Shown piece after piece: positions 45,676-55,180 of a stretch of 64,000 nucleotides of DNA (the first letter of the stretch is position 1; every line of letters begins with the position of its first letter). The notes beneath the pieces were generated by a model. It was given only the letters and a program-made list of their open reading frames with translations, searched no databases and was not told where the DNA came from. A program made the translations under genes and the position numbers. This stretch comes from Dyella_D sp052115385 (GTDB taxonomy: Bacteria > Pseudomonadota > Gammaproteobacteria > Xanthomonadales > Rhodanobacteraceae): contig NZ_JBFRGP010000002.1 in the NCBI RefSeq assembly GCF_052115385.1, positions 62,001-126,000 of the forward strand. The letters are read 5' to 3'.

Positions 45676-46732
45676 ATGCCGCTGCGCGGAATGCCTGGCG
45701 CAGCGGCGTGACCTTAGCCGTTTGTTCCGCGCGATAGGTGCCGGGGGCCTGGCCGGTCCAGCGGCGGAAGGCGCGGGCGAAGTTGGCCTGGTCGGTGTAG
45801 CCGACCAGGCTGGCGATGTCTTCCAGGCGCAGCGAGGGGTTGTTCATGGCGCGCAGGGCTTCGCGCTTGCGTACTTCGTCGACCAGGGTGCGGTAGCTCC
45901 AGCCTTCTTCCTGCAGCCGGCGCTTCAGCGTGCGGGTAGACACGCACAACGCCTTGGCGGCGGCTTCGATCGGGAAGGAAAGGTCCAGCCGGCGATCCAG
46001 CAGATGCTCGACGCGGCCGGCCCAGTCGCCGGGGCGGCGGACGCGGGCGTGTTCCAGCTCGCACTGCTCCAGCAGCACGCCCAGCACGCCGGCATGGGCG
46101 CTGGCGATCGGCGTAGCCAGGCTGGCGTTGGAGACGATCAGGCGCACCTGGCCCGGATCGCCGGCCAAGGCCGGCATCGGGTGGTGGCGGGAGGCGGCCA
46201 CGGCGCGGCTCAGCGCGCGCGCCGGCAGGTACAGCGCCATCGCCTGCGGCGGCAGGCCGGCGAGCTGTTCGCACAGGCCAAGGGTGAAGGCGACGAAGCG
46301 GTCCAGCGCAAACGAGCGGCCGGGCAGCAGCGGATAGAGGTCGCGCACGATGAATTCGGCACCACCCGGCACCACCGCCCTGCGCAGCTCGAAACCGCCG
46401 GCGAGGGTGGGGGCGAAGCGCGCCCACAGCTTCAGCGCCTCGCCGAGGGTCGGGCAGCTCAGCAGGGCGAAGCCGAGCACGCCGTGTTCGGCGACGCGGC
46501 AGGCACGGCCGGCCAGGTGGCCGAGCTCCGGCAAGCCCAGGTTTTCTACCCGGGCGCACCACTGGTCATCCAGACGCAAGGCGACGCTGCCCTCGCTGCC
46601 GGCATGAACCAGCGGTCGTTCGAGTTCGTCGAAGGCATGCGTTACCGGCCCGCCATGGGCGACCAGCAGGCGGCGCAGGGCGAACGTGTGGGCGGCGGGT
46701 ACGACCAGGCGGTCGGGAGGCATCGGTGACAT
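45674..46732 (-). CDS. AraC family regulator with arabinose-binding-like N-domain
   Basis: 352 residues. N-terminal effector domain of the OruR/ArgR type (about 20-210, with LGFALLSCPTLGEALKLWARFAPTL). C-terminal AraC helix-turn-helix pair: AAKALCVSTRTLKRRLQEEGWSYR and LEDIASLVGYTDQANFARAFRRWTGQAPGTYR. Start at 46732 is preceded by GGAG; MPP at 46723 is also possible. Such regulators often control hydroxyproline, arginine or lipid genes. The target here is unknown; the neighbouring esterase-like gene is on the opposite strand. Confidence 0.9.
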   Translation of the reverse strand: MSPMPPDRLVVPAAHTFALRRLLVAHGGPVTHAFDELERPLVHAGSEGSVALRLDDQWCARVENLGLPELGHLAGRACRVAEHGVLGFALLSCPTLGEALKLWARFAPTLAGGFELRRAVVPGGAEFIVRDLYPLLPGRSFALDRFVAFTLGLCEQLAGLPPQAMALYLPARALSRAVAASRHHPMPALAGDPGQVRLIVSNASLATPIASAHAGVLGVLLEQCELEHARVRRPGDWAGRVEHLLDRRLDLSFPIEAAAKALCVSTRTLKRRLQEEGWSYRTLVDEVRKREALRAMNNPSLRLEDIASLVGYTDQANFARAFRRWTGQAPGTYRAEQTAKVTPLRQAFRAAA

Positions 46733-46892
46733 CGCGGTCTCCAGCTCTCCGCGGGGTGCGGAGCGATGAGACGCAAGTCTCGGTTTCTACGTGGAAACGG
46801 CATTCGCAAGGCATGAATAAAGCATGCGTTTTCGATGTGCGGGCGGGCCTTTATATGGAGTCGGGTGCTTCGGGCGGCGCTATGAGGCCGGC

Positions 46893-46980
46893 GTAGGTTG
46901 GGGTGAGCGCAGCGAACCCCGACGAGGCGATGCGCGCGGGGGAGGTCACGTTGGGGTTCGCTTTGCTCACCCCAACCTAC
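46893..46980. repeat. REP-like palindromic intergenic repeat, copy 6
   Basis: Outer arms GTAGGTTGGGGTGAGC and GCTCACCCCAACCTAC are perfect. It lies between divergent genes, upstream of the CadC-like regulator. Confidence 0.9.
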
Positions 46981-47112
46981 GCCCGCTACGCCGCCGTCAG
47001 CGCCTCTGGCCGCTACTCCGCGGGGCCTGTCGGGGCGTGGACGCTCATTCACCACAGGGGGCGACTCATTGACACAGCCCATGGCAAGGGCTGGGCCGTA
47101 TCATGCGCGTCC

Positions 47113-49455
47113 ATGGAGAAACCCGTTTATGTCTTCGGCCAGTTCCGCCTGGATCCCCTGGCCCGCGAGCTGCGGCGGGACGGTGAGCTGATCGCCCTCC
47201 CGGCCAGCGCCTTCGATTGCCTGGTCTACCTCGTCGAACACCGCCAGCGGCCGGTCGGCAAGGACGAGCTGATTGCCGCAGTCTGGGGCCGCACCGAAGT
47301 CAGCGACAACCTGCTGGCGCAGCATATCGTGCGCCTGCGCCGGCTGTGGGAAAGCGACACCTCGTGCATCCGCACGGTGCCGCGGGTGGGCTACCACTGG
47401 GTCGCCGAGACCACGGTCGATACCGTCGCGCCGGAAGCCGTCGTCTACGAACGCAACAGCGCTGAACGCGCTGCCGTTGCAGTGGACGACGAAGCGGTGG
47501 CGGAGGTGTCGGCATCCGCCGCGCGACCGCGCCGGCGCAGATATCTCTGGATCGCCGCCGTCGCCATCGCCGCCTGTGTGCTGCTCGCCGCCGGCTGGTG
47601 GTGGCATGCGCGGCGTGCGGCGCCGGCTTCTCAAACCCTGGTACCGGCGGCGCTGGTGGTGGTGCTGCCGGCCAAGGTGCAGGCGGAAGGCGAGTGGGGC
47701 TGGTTGCGCTACGGCGTGATGGACATCGTCGCCAACCATCTGCGCGCCGCCGGCTTGCGCACCGTGCCCAGCGAAACGGTGGTGGCCTTGTCCAAGGACG
47801 GCGCGTTCGGCGATGAGGACGACAGCAAGCATCCGTTCGATGCCACCTGGCAGGTGGCGCCGGAAGTGACCTTCCTCGAAGGCCATTGGCGCATCCATCT
47901 GGGCTTGCGTTCGGCCGAGGGACATATCGACGGCGTGGACATCATCGCCAGCGACGTGCTCGCTGCCGCCAAGCAGGCGTCCGACGCCCTGGTGCGGCGC
48001 CTGGGCGCGCCCGGCGGCAACAACACGCAGGCGCCATCGCCATTGGACGACTGGCTGGCCAAGGTGGCCGCGGCGCGCCTGGAAAACCAGATCGAGGTCG
48101 CGCAGAAAGTGATCGACGAGGTGCCCGAGACCTGGCGCAACGATCCGAAGATCGAATACACCCGCGCCATCCTCGAATGCGATCGCGGCGAGCGCGACGC
48201 CTGCGAGAAACGCCTGCGCGAGCTGCTGGCGCGTCTGGACAAGGAGCAGAGCAAGGATCCGATCCTGCGCGGACGCGTGCTGTTTACCCTGGGCATGCGC
48301 TACGCCGCCGCAAAGCAACTGGACCGCGGCGCGGCGATGCTGGACCAGGCGATCGGCCTGCTGGAACAGGCCAAGGCCAACGACGATCTGGCCAACGCTT
48401 ACCTCAACCGCGCCTGGCTGGCGCAGTCGCAGGACAAGCTCGACCTGGCCATGACTTACCTGGGCAAGGGCCGCGCCACCTATACGCTGACCGGCAATGT
48501 GTTCGGTATGTCGCGCGCGGATTTCGACATGGGCCTGATCGCCGCCAAGCAGGGCCAGCTCGACAGCGCGATGAGCTTCCTGCAGCGCGCCTACGACCAG
48601 GACGCCCGCTACGGCGCACGCACCATGCTGCCGGCGGAACTTGACGGCATGGCCAGCGTCGCCAAGCAGCAACTCAAGTATCGCGACGAACTGTCGATCA
48701 GCGACCGCTTCTGGCCGCTGAGCGCCGACCTGGTCGACGTGCATATGCGGCGCGAGCTCACCTTCGTGCGCGCCATCGCGCTGGCCGACAACGGCCGCAT
48801 GCTGGAAGCCTCGTCGCTCGCGCATCAGCTGTTGCGCGAGATCGATCCGCACGAGGACGCCATACTCGCCGCCGAAGTGCCGGCCTTGCTGGCGCAGATG
48901 GCTTACGACATGGGAGACCCCGCCGAAGCCGCGCGCTACGCACACCAGGCGATGGCGCAGCAGGACGGCCTGGACCAGCAGGACCGCTCCACCGTGTGGC
49001 TGGTGCTGGTGCGTGCCCTGGCGCGCGGCGGACATGCCGACGAAGCCGCCAAGGAAGCCGAACGCTTCGCCGCCTGGGCGAAGGAACAGCCGCCGGGCGA
49101 TGGCGACTGGCCGCCGCTGTACGCCGGCCTGGCGCAGGCGGAACTGGTCGCGGCAAAAGATCCGCCGCGCGGCCTGGCCCTGCTCGAAGGCTTGCTGGCG
49201 CGCGTGCGCAAGCAAGGCGTGGCGGCGCTGATCGTCAATGTCGGCAGCTCCTACGCCACGGCCTTGTTGAAGGCGGGGCAGGCGGACCAGGCGCTGACCG
49301 TCAGCGGCACGCTGTCGGCCTGGGCGCAGGACGACGTGCGGGTGGTGGCGCTGCAGGCGCGCATCTACCAGGTGCTCGGCCATGCGGAAGCGCGCGACAA
49401 GGCGCTGCAGCGCGCCAAGCTGCTGGCCGGCGAACGGCCGCTGCCGTCGGACTGA
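47113..49455 (+). CDS. CadC-like membrane-bound transcriptional regulator with periplasmic repeats
   Basis: 780 residues from ATG 47113 (MEKPVYVFGQFRLD). An OmpR-type winged helix (1-100: LVYLVEHRQRPVGKDELIAAVWG, then VGYHWVAE) is followed by a short linker, one membrane helix (about 140-160, WIAAVAIAACVLLAAGWWW) and a large periplasmic part. The latter has an adenylate-cyclase-like beta region and then TPR-type helical repeats (about 330-770, for example MLDQAIGLLEQAKANDDLANAYLNRAWLAQSQ). The layout is that of CadC and ToxR: DNA binding in the cytoplasm, sensing outside. No obvious partner. No Rho-independent terminator until 49789. Confidence 0.92.
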   Translation: MEKPVYVFGQFRLDPLARELRRDGELIALPASAFDCLVYLVEHRQRPVGKDELIAAVWGRTEVSDNLLAQHIVRLRRLWESDTSCIRTVPRVGYHWVAETTVDTVAPEAVVYERNSAERAAVAVDDEAVAEVSASAARPRRRRYLWIAAVAIAACVLLAAGWWWHARRAAPASQTLVPAALVVVLPAKVQAEGEWGWLRYGVMDIVANHLRAAGLRTVPSETVVALSKDGAFGDEDDSKHPFDATWQVAPEVTFLEGHWRIHLGLRSAEGHIDGVDIIASDVLAAAKQASDALVRRLGAPGGNNTQAPSPLDDWLAKVAAARLENQIEVAQKVIDEVPETWRNDPKIEYTRAILECDRGERDACEKRLRELLARLDKEQSKDPILRGRVLFTLGMRYAAAKQLDRGAAMLDQAIGLLEQAKANDDLANAYLNRAWLAQSQDKLDLAMTYLGKGRATYTLTGNVFGMSRADFDMGLIAAKQGQLDSAMSFLQRAYDQDARYGARTMLPAELDGMASVAKQQLKYRDELSISDRFWPLSADLVDVHMRRELTFVRAIALADNGRMLEASSLAHQLLREIDPHEDAILAAEVPALLAQMAYDMGDPAEAARYAHQAMAQQDGLDQQDRSTVWLVLVRALARGGHADEAAKEAERFAAWAKEQPPGDGDWPPLYAGLAQAELVAAKDPPRGLALLEGLLARVRKQGVAALIVNVGSSYATALLKAGQADQALTVSGTLSAWAQDDVRVVALQARIYQVLGHAEARDKALQRAKLLAGERPLPSD

Positions 49456-49788
49456 AGCACACCAGCACCGACGATTGGCCCGTGTTGACATGGCCGGCCC
49501 ACCACCCCGGCACTAGCCTGTACCCACCTCGCACTGGCTCCCACCTTCGGGTTTCCACTCCCACCGAAGGTCGCAGTAGAGGGAGCGGCGTCATAGGGCG
49601 CGCAACGGTCTACCGGCGCCGCGTTTCCATAACCGTCTCGTCCGCCCGGGGAGGATGCCCCGTTCTGGCCGGCCGCGCAGCCCTCGCCCCCGGGGACTTC
49701 GCCGACCGTCCGGTTGCGGCCGAAGACGGAGCCTCCCTAGGCTGTGGGCAGTGCAATGAAACCTCCGACTCATTGGCTGTACCGTTCA
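49456..49788. other. gene-free stretch, possible non-coding RNA
   Basis: About 330 bases, rich in small GC inverted repeats such as GGGGAGGATGCCCC (49655-49668), and closed by the terminator at 49789. TTGACA at 49487-49492 could be a -35 element. No frame has coding character. It may be a long 3' UTR of the CadC-like gene or an independent small RNA. Confidence 0.4.
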
Positions 49789-49820
49789 AACCGGCGACCT
49801 ACCATCGCCGGTTCTTTTTT
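49789..49820 (+). terminator. Rho-independent terminator
   Basis: AACCGGCGA (49789-49797) pairs perfectly with TCGCCGGTT (49805-49813), loop CCTACCA, then CTTTTTT. It ends the CadC-like transcript or an unknown RNA. Confidence 0.92.
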
Positions 49821-49939
49821 GCGCGATGCGCATGCATGCCTTGCCGCCACCGAACCTGGGCGGCTCCTCCCAAGCGACCACTAGACGAAGCGCTTTTTGC
49901 GAAATCGACCGAAGGCGCTTATGTTTTTTCCTGGATCGA

Positions 49940-49969
49940 TTGAAGGACATCTTGTCCCGTCACTAGTCT
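49940..49969 (+). promoter_or_regulatory. candidate promoter of the 50-kb response regulator
   Basis: TTGAAG 49940-49945 and TAGTCT 49964-49969, 18 bp apart. About 90 bases around it are clearly related to the region at 56128-56220 upstream of the paralogous regulator (shared CTGGATCGATTGA and CACTA-TCTC). This supports a duplicated, conserved promoter. Confidence 0.6.
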
Positions 49970-50053
49970 CGTGGCGGTTGCGGTCCGGGACGGACACCGA
50001 CCGCTTCTGACATCGATGCGGCGTGGAAGCAGCCATGCCTGGGGGTAGCGCGG

Positions 50054-50770
50054 TTGATCGAAGGCAAGGGCGGCAAGACGCCCATCGGCGTGGTCGTGGC
50101 CGACCACGACACCCGCTTGCGTGAGGAAGAACTGTTGCCCGGCCTCGCCGCGCATGGCTTCGAGGTGGTCGGGGTGGGTTCCGCGGCGGCGCTGTACCGC
50201 TCGCTGGTCGGCGATCGCTATGACCTGGTCGTGCTCGGTGCAGACCTGCCCGACGAGAGCGGTCTGGCGGTGGCCCGCCATCTGCGCCGCCATTCCTCGC
50301 TCGGCATCGCCATGCTGCTGGAACTGCACCCGCCGCGTGGACACGCCGAGGCCCTGCAAGCCGGCGTGGACCTCTGCTTCGCCAAACCAGTCGAAACCGA
50401 AACCTTGGCGCTCTCCCTGCACAACCTCGCCGCGCGCCTGGGCGGGACGCCAGCGCGCAGCCGCGGCGAACTCGACTGGTCGTTGAAGGCGGATGGCTGG
50501 CAACTGGCGTCGCCGGGTCAGCGTGCGCTGGCCTTGTCGATGCCGGAGCGGATCATCTTGAAGCGCCTGTTCGCCACGCACCACGCGCCGGTGCCGCGCG
50601 CCGCGCTGCTGGCCGACCTGCTGGCGACGCTGGACGAGTTCGATCCCACCAGCCTGGAGCGCCTGGTGCATCGCCTGCGCCGCCGCGTGCTGCAACGGAC
50701 CGGCCTGCCGCTGCCGCTCGAAGTGATCCGCGGCACCGGATACATGCTGGTGCTGGACGAAGCGCAATAG
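50054..50770 (+). CDS. orphan response-regulator-like protein lacking the phosphoacceptor Asp
   Basis: 238 residues from TTG 50054, set by GGGGGTAG at 50041-50048. Receiver-like domain with VVVADHDTRLREEELLP at the start and a C-terminal OmpR-type winged helix (about 145-235, ending VIRGTGYMLVLDE). In strand 3 the sequence is LVVLGADLPDESG; Gly62 replaces the Asp found at this place in the 13-kb paralogue (VLDLGLPDEDG). The Lys is present (CFAKPV). It is presumably phosphorylation-independent. It lies upstream of the intact YadA-like adhesin. Confidence 0.82.
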   Translation: MIEGKGGKTPIGVVVADHDTRLREEELLPGLAAHGFEVVGVGSAAALYRSLVGDRYDLVVLGADLPDESGLAVARHLRRHSSLGIAMLLELHPPRGHAEALQAGVDLCFAKPVETETLALSLHNLAARLGGTPARSRGELDWSLKADGWQLASPGQRALALSMPERIILKRLFATHHAPVPRAALLADLLATLDEFDPTSLERLVHRLRRRVLQRTGLPLPLEVIRGTGYMLVLDEAQ

Positions 50771-50896
50771 CTGTCGTTGTCGCGCTATCACGGCATGTTC
50801 ACTACCTGGTCCACGCCTGCCGCGTGATGCCAAGCACAGCTTGCAGTGCAGGATTTTCTACCGCCGCGACAAAACGAGAAGCAGGGAAATAAAGCG

Positions 50897-50921
50897 ATAT
50901 TTGGTGGAATTGTCCAAATAT
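50897..50921. promoter_or_regulatory. perfect inverted repeat, candidate operator
   Basis: ATATTTGG (50897-50904), nine bases, CCAAATAT (50914-50921). It stands in a short AT-rich patch between the regulator at 50054 and the adhesin at 51527. It could be the binding site for that regulator or one of its paralogues. Followed by TTTT, it could alternatively act as a weak terminator. Confidence 0.5.
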
Positions 50922-51526
50922 TTTCCTTCCATTAGCTTGCCTCGCACGGACGCAGCAGACGCGAAAGCGGCATGCGTGCGTGCAACCTGTCTCGTCGTGT
51001 GACCTAAGGGGGGCTTTCGACGAATAGGCGCGCGCGCCCTTGGAAGGGCGTAGCGGCAAGGGGTGTTAGCGGGGGATGGCAAGGGGCGTTTTTGTCCGGT
51101 GCCGGTCCTCCATGTCCCAACGGAGAAGCCCGCCCTGCGCCGGCTTTTCCATGCGCATCGGCGGACATCACTCATGTATCTATTCGCAAGCAAGACCCGG
51201 TATGTCGTTGCAATGCCCATCGACGAAGACGCCGCCGGAGTTTCCGCCGCGGCGTGCGACGTGCTGGTCCGCCCGGTGTCCAATCGACACCGGTTGAACG
51301 CCTCGCAGCCACCCGCATGCCGCCGGTCCCCGCCGGTGTGCCGGCGCGAGTGACGCGCCCGCCCGGGCAATAGCCAGGGCCATTCCCCGCTGACGACCCA
51401 CACCCGCCAAGCGGCGGGAGAGCGGCCTGCGTCTGCGCGAATAGCGCCGGCGCGCGCGGCGCGACGCCGCGAGCACGCCCTTTGATCTGTACAGGCCACT
51501 GGCCACGCCAAGGAGAGTTCGGAGCC
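50922..51526. other. long upstream region of the YadA-like adhesin
   Basis: About 600 bases. Short frames exist, including a 59-codon one from ATG 51175 (MYLFASKTRYVVAMPIDEDA) that I cannot place in a family. The last 20 bases contain AGGAGAG and GGAG, the ribosome site for the adhesin. A long 5' UTR is likely. Confidence 0.4.
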
Positions 51527-54250
51527 ATGAACAACGTCTACAGCAAGAGTCGAAATCGGTCGTTGCACAGGGTCGCCGGCACGCTGGCGGCATTGGCGGC
51601 TTCATTCGCGCTGGCGCAGCCGGCTGACGCGCAGGTGGTGCTCACCATCAACAACCAGAAAGATGGAGGCTGCACCCAGGTCTACGACTCGATCACCAGC
51701 GGCAGCAACCTGGTGGTCAACACCGCCAATGCGGGGCAGGGCGATCAGACGCTTTGCTCGACGACTGCTCCCAACCGCATCAGCATCAACGGCGGTGCCA
51801 TGGTGGTGGGTGGCGACGACACCTATGCCATCGCCGGTGCGGTCGGTTTCCGGGTGCTCAACAACGGTGCCTGGATCACCGGCAACTCCAATGTCACCGG
51901 CCAGTTGCGCGCGGGCGCGGGCATCACCAACCTCTCCACCTCGGCGGCGAACATCTTCAACTCCGATTACTTTCGCGCCAATTCCACCGGTGCGGCGGCG
52001 AATGCCGGCGCGGCCAACAGCATCGCGCTGGGCAACGGTGCGCAGGCCCTGGCGGCATCGAGCACGGCCCTGGGCGACAGCAGCACCGTCGCCGCGGCGG
52101 CCGGCACCGGCGCCATCGCCGGCGGCCACAACTCGCGGGTGACCGGCGGCACCGGCGCGGTAGCCCTGGGCGAGGGCCAGACCGCCAACGGCAACGGCGC
52201 GGTGGCGATCGGCGATCCCAACTCCGCCACCGGCACCGGCGCCATCGCGGTCGGCGCCAACAACACCGCCAACGGCAATGGTGCGGTGGCGCTGGGCAAT
52301 ACCAACAGCGCGCAGGGGCAAGGCGCGGTGGCGATCGGCAACACCAGCAACGCGCTGGCGGCCGGCGCGGTGGCGTTAGGCAATGCCGCTGCGGCGAACA
52401 ACGCCAATGACGTGGCGCTGGGCTCTGGTTCGACGACCGCCACGGCGGTTGGCACCGCCAGCTATACGATCGCCGGCACCGCCTACAACTTCGCCGGCAC
52501 CACGCCGGTCAGCACGGTGAGCGTGGGCGCGGGTGGCGCCGAGCGCACCATCACCAACGTCGCCGCCGGCCGCATCAACGGCGGCAGCACCGACGCCATC
52601 AACGGCTCGCAGCTGTTCGCCACCAACCAGGCGGTGGACAACCTCAGCAGCGTGGTCGCCGCCGGCGCCACGCACTACTACAGCGTCAACGACGGCGGCA
52701 CGCAGGGCGGCAACTACGCCAACAACGGCGCCAGCGGACTGAACGCAATCGCCGCAGGTGTGGGTGCCACCGCGGCTGCCGCCTCCGGTACGGCCTTGGG
52801 CCAGAACACGGGCGTCTCGGTGCAGGGCGGCGTGGCCCTGGGTTCGGGCGCGGTGTCCGACCGTGCCATCGCGCCGGCGTCCGGTTCGATCACTGTGGGC
52901 ACCAACGTGATTCCGTACAACACCACCGACCGCAACCTGCTTGGCGCGGTGTCGGTCGGCAACGCCACCGACTTCCGCCAGATCACCAACGTCGCCGACG
53001 GCACGCTGGACCAGGATGCGGTGAGCCTGCGCCAGTTGAAGGGCGCGATGAGTTCGTTCTCGGTGACGCCGATCAAATACTTCCACGCCAACTCCACCGC
53101 GAGCGATTCGCTGGCCGCAGGTGCTGAGTCGGTGGCCGTTGGTCCGCAGACCACGGTGAACGGCGACAACGGCGTAGGCATCGGCAACGGCGCGATCGTG
53201 CAGCAGACCGCACCGGGCGGTACGGCAATCGGGCAGAACGCCACGGTGAATCTCGCCGATGGCGTGGCGCTGGGTACCAATGCCACCTCCAACGGCATCC
53301 AGGCGATGGCGCTGGGCGCAGGTACGCAGGCGGCCTTCGCCGGCAGCGTGGCGCTCGGTGCGGGTTCGACCACCGACGCCGCCGTGGGCACGGCCAGCAC
53401 CACCCTGGCGGGCACCACCTACAACTTCGCCGGTGCGACGCCAGGCTCGACGGTGAGCTTCGGCAGCGTCGGTGCGGAGCGCACCCTCACCAACCTGGCG
53501 GCGGGCCGCATCAGCGGCAGCAGCACGGATGCGATCAACGGCTCGCAGCTGTTCGCCACCAACCAGACCCTGCAGCAGCTCTACACCAGCCTGCAGAACC
53601 TCACCAGCACGGTGAACAACCTGCCGCAGCAAGGCCCGGGCAACACCGTCAACACCTACCAGACCAGCCCGGACAACACCTCGAACGCGTCGGCCACCGG
53701 CAGCAACTCCACCGCCGCCGGCGCCGGTTCCACCGCCTCGGGCAGCAACAGCACCGCGGTGGGCGCGGGTTCCACCGCCAGCGGCAACAACAGCGTGGCG
53801 ATCGGCGCGGGCTCGGTAGCCAACACCGCCAATAGCGTGTCGGTCGGTTCGCCTGGCAACGAACGCACCATCACCAACGTCGCGCCCGGCGTGAACGCTA
53901 CCGATGCCGCGACGGTCGGCCAGGTGCAGGACGCGCTCACCGCGGCGAAGAACTGGTCGAAGAACTACACCGACCAGCGCTTCCAGAGCATCGACCGCGA
54001 CCTCAATCGCATCGGCAACCGCGCCAACGCCGGTGTCGCCTCGGCCATCGCCATGGCCAGCCTCGGCCAGGGTTACCAGCCCAACATGAGCACGGCCGGC
54101 GTGGGCGTCGGCTCCTTCCATGGCGAATCGAGCATCGCGGTGGGCATGTCGACGATCTCCGAAGCCGGCCGCTACATCTTCAAGCTCAGCGCCTCGACCA
54201 ATAGCCGCGGCGATGCCGCGGTGGGCGGCAGCGCGAACATTGCCTGGTGA
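51527..54250 (+). CDS. YadA-like trimeric autotransporter adhesin (type Vc)
   Basis: 907 residues from ATG 51527. A signal peptide with a basic start (NNVYSKSRNRSLHRVAG) ends in QPADA. The head has many YadA 14-residue units (A-L-G-x-x-x-x-A-x-G-x-G-A-V) at about 170-300 and 520-620. Two near-repeated neck modules (TDAINGSQLFATNQ) lie at about 360 and 680. The stalk is short, and the C-terminal 75 residues form the YadA anchor (DQRFQSIDRDLNRIGNRANAGVASAIAMASLG and a final W). It should form a trimer on the cell surface. An orphan regulator is on each side and a TpgA-like lipoprotein lies 930 bases downstream. Confidence 0.95.
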   Translation: MNNVYSKSRNRSLHRVAGTLAALAASFALAQPADAQVVLTINNQKDGGCTQVYDSITSGSNLVVNTANAGQGDQTLCSTTAPNRISINGGAMVVGGDDTYAIAGAVGFRVLNNGAWITGNSNVTGQLRAGAGITNLSTSAANIFNSDYFRANSTGAAANAGAANSIALGNGAQALAASSTALGDSSTVAAAAGTGAIAGGHNSRVTGGTGAVALGEGQTANGNGAVAIGDPNSATGTGAIAVGANNTANGNGAVALGNTNSAQGQGAVAIGNTSNALAAGAVALGNAAAANNANDVALGSGSTTATAVGTASYTIAGTAYNFAGTTPVSTVSVGAGGAERTITNVAAGRINGGSTDAINGSQLFATNQAVDNLSSVVAAGATHYYSVNDGGTQGGNYANNGASGLNAIAAGVGATAAAASGTALGQNTGVSVQGGVALGSGAVSDRAIAPASGSITVGTNVIPYNTTDRNLLGAVSVGNATDFRQITNVADGTLDQDAVSLRQLKGAMSSFSVTPIKYFHANSTASDSLAAGAESVAVGPQTTVNGDNGVGIGNGAIVQQTAPGGTAIGQNATVNLADGVALGTNATSNGIQAMALGAGTQAAFAGSVALGAGSTTDAAVGTASTTLAGTTYNFAGATPGSTVSFGSVGAERTLTNLAAGRISGSSTDAINGSQLFATNQTLQQLYTSLQNLTSTVNNLPQQGPGNTVNTYQTSPDNTSNASATGSNSTAAGAGSTASGSNSTAVGAGSTASGNNSVAIGAGSVANTANSVSVGSPGNERTITNVAPGVNATDAATVGQVQDALTAAKNWSKNYTDQRFQSIDRDLNRIGNRANAGVASAIAMASLGQGYQPNMSTAGVGVGSFHGESSIAVGMSTISEAGRYIFKLSASTNSRGDAAVGGSANIAW

Positions 54251-54394
54251 TCCATGGCGATGCAGTCCACGGCGATGCAGTCCACGGCGACAGCACGGGC
54301 CGCCATGCGTCCTGCGCTGTCGATCTTCCTTTAACGCGTATGTAGGCGGGTGGCACGTAGTGAACGCGAGTTCGGCGGTGACAGGCGGGAAGCA

Positions 54395-55102
54395 GTGAAA
54401 CGCCAGGTGGCCATCGTCACGGCAGAAGAGCGCTTGCGCAGCGGCCCGGCGATCGCGCAATTGCACGAAGCGGGCTTCGCCGCCACGCCGATGGCGTCGG
54501 CGACGGATCTCTATCGCGCCTGGGTCGGCCAGCTGTTCGACGTGGTGGTGGTGGACGTGGCTTTGCCCGACGAGCACGGCCTGTCGGTAGTACGCCATCT
54601 GCGCAGCATGTCGCGCGCCGGCATCGTGCTGCTCACCGGTACCGGCACGAAGGAAGGGCCGCTGGATGGACTGCATGCCGGTGCCGACATGTGCCTGCCC
54701 AAGCCGGTCGACGCCGAGTTGCTGGCGGCGGCGCTGGTCCGCCTGGCCGAACGGCTGGATCCGGAACCGTTGCCGCTAGCGCAGTCCTGGCAGTTCGGCG
54801 CCGACGACTGGCAGCTATGGGCACCCAATGGCCGGGTCGCGCCGCTGTCCTTCGTCGAGCGGCTGGTGCTGCGCCACCTGGCTGCTTCGCCAGACGTGCC
54901 GGTGAGCAAGGAGCGCCTGCTGCACCTGCTGGAAGCCGCCGCGCACGAGCCGCGCACCGCGCGCCTGGACCTGCTGATCCACCGCCTGCGGCGCAAGGTG
55001 GAACAGCGCACCGGCTTCGAACTGCCGCTGACTTACATGCGCGGCATCGGCTACCTGCTGGATCTGGAGAAGGCCGCACCACGCCAGCTATCGAGGAATT
55101 GA
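54395..55102 (+). CDS. orphan response-regulator-like protein
   Basis: 235 residues from GTG 54395 (MKRQVAIVTAEERLRSG) with a weak GGGAAG ahead. Receiver-like domain: the acidic pair is altered (TAEE), the Asp is kept in VVVVDVALPDEHG, and the Lys in LPKPVD. C-terminal winged helix ends LTYMRGIGYLLDLEKA. Closely similar over its full length to the regulator at 56280; the two flank the TpgA-like gene and seem to come from a local duplication. Between the adhesin and the OmpA-like gene it could be part of their operon. Confidence 0.82.
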   Translation: MKRQVAIVTAEERLRSGPAIAQLHEAGFAATPMASATDLYRAWVGQLFDVVVVDVALPDEHGLSVVRHLRSMSRAGIVLLTGTGTKEGPLDGLHAGADMCLPKPVDAELLAAALVRLAERLDPEPLPLAQSWQFGADDWQLWAPNGRVAPLSFVERLVLRHLAASPDVPVSKERLLHLLEAAAHEPRTARLDLLIHRLRRKVEQRTGFELPLTYMRGIGYLLDLEKAAPRQLSRN

Positions 55103-55180
55103 AGCACCGGGCGGCGACCGCCAAGCCCGCGCGGCGAGGTCGACGCAAGCATATTCATCACGCACGAAAAGGACGGCGAT

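Noticed and set aside
47101..49491. A 796-codon minus-strand frame opposite the CadC-like regulator
   Set aside because: No family pattern, no ribosome site; the plus strand encodes a recognisable winged helix, membrane segment and TPR repeats.
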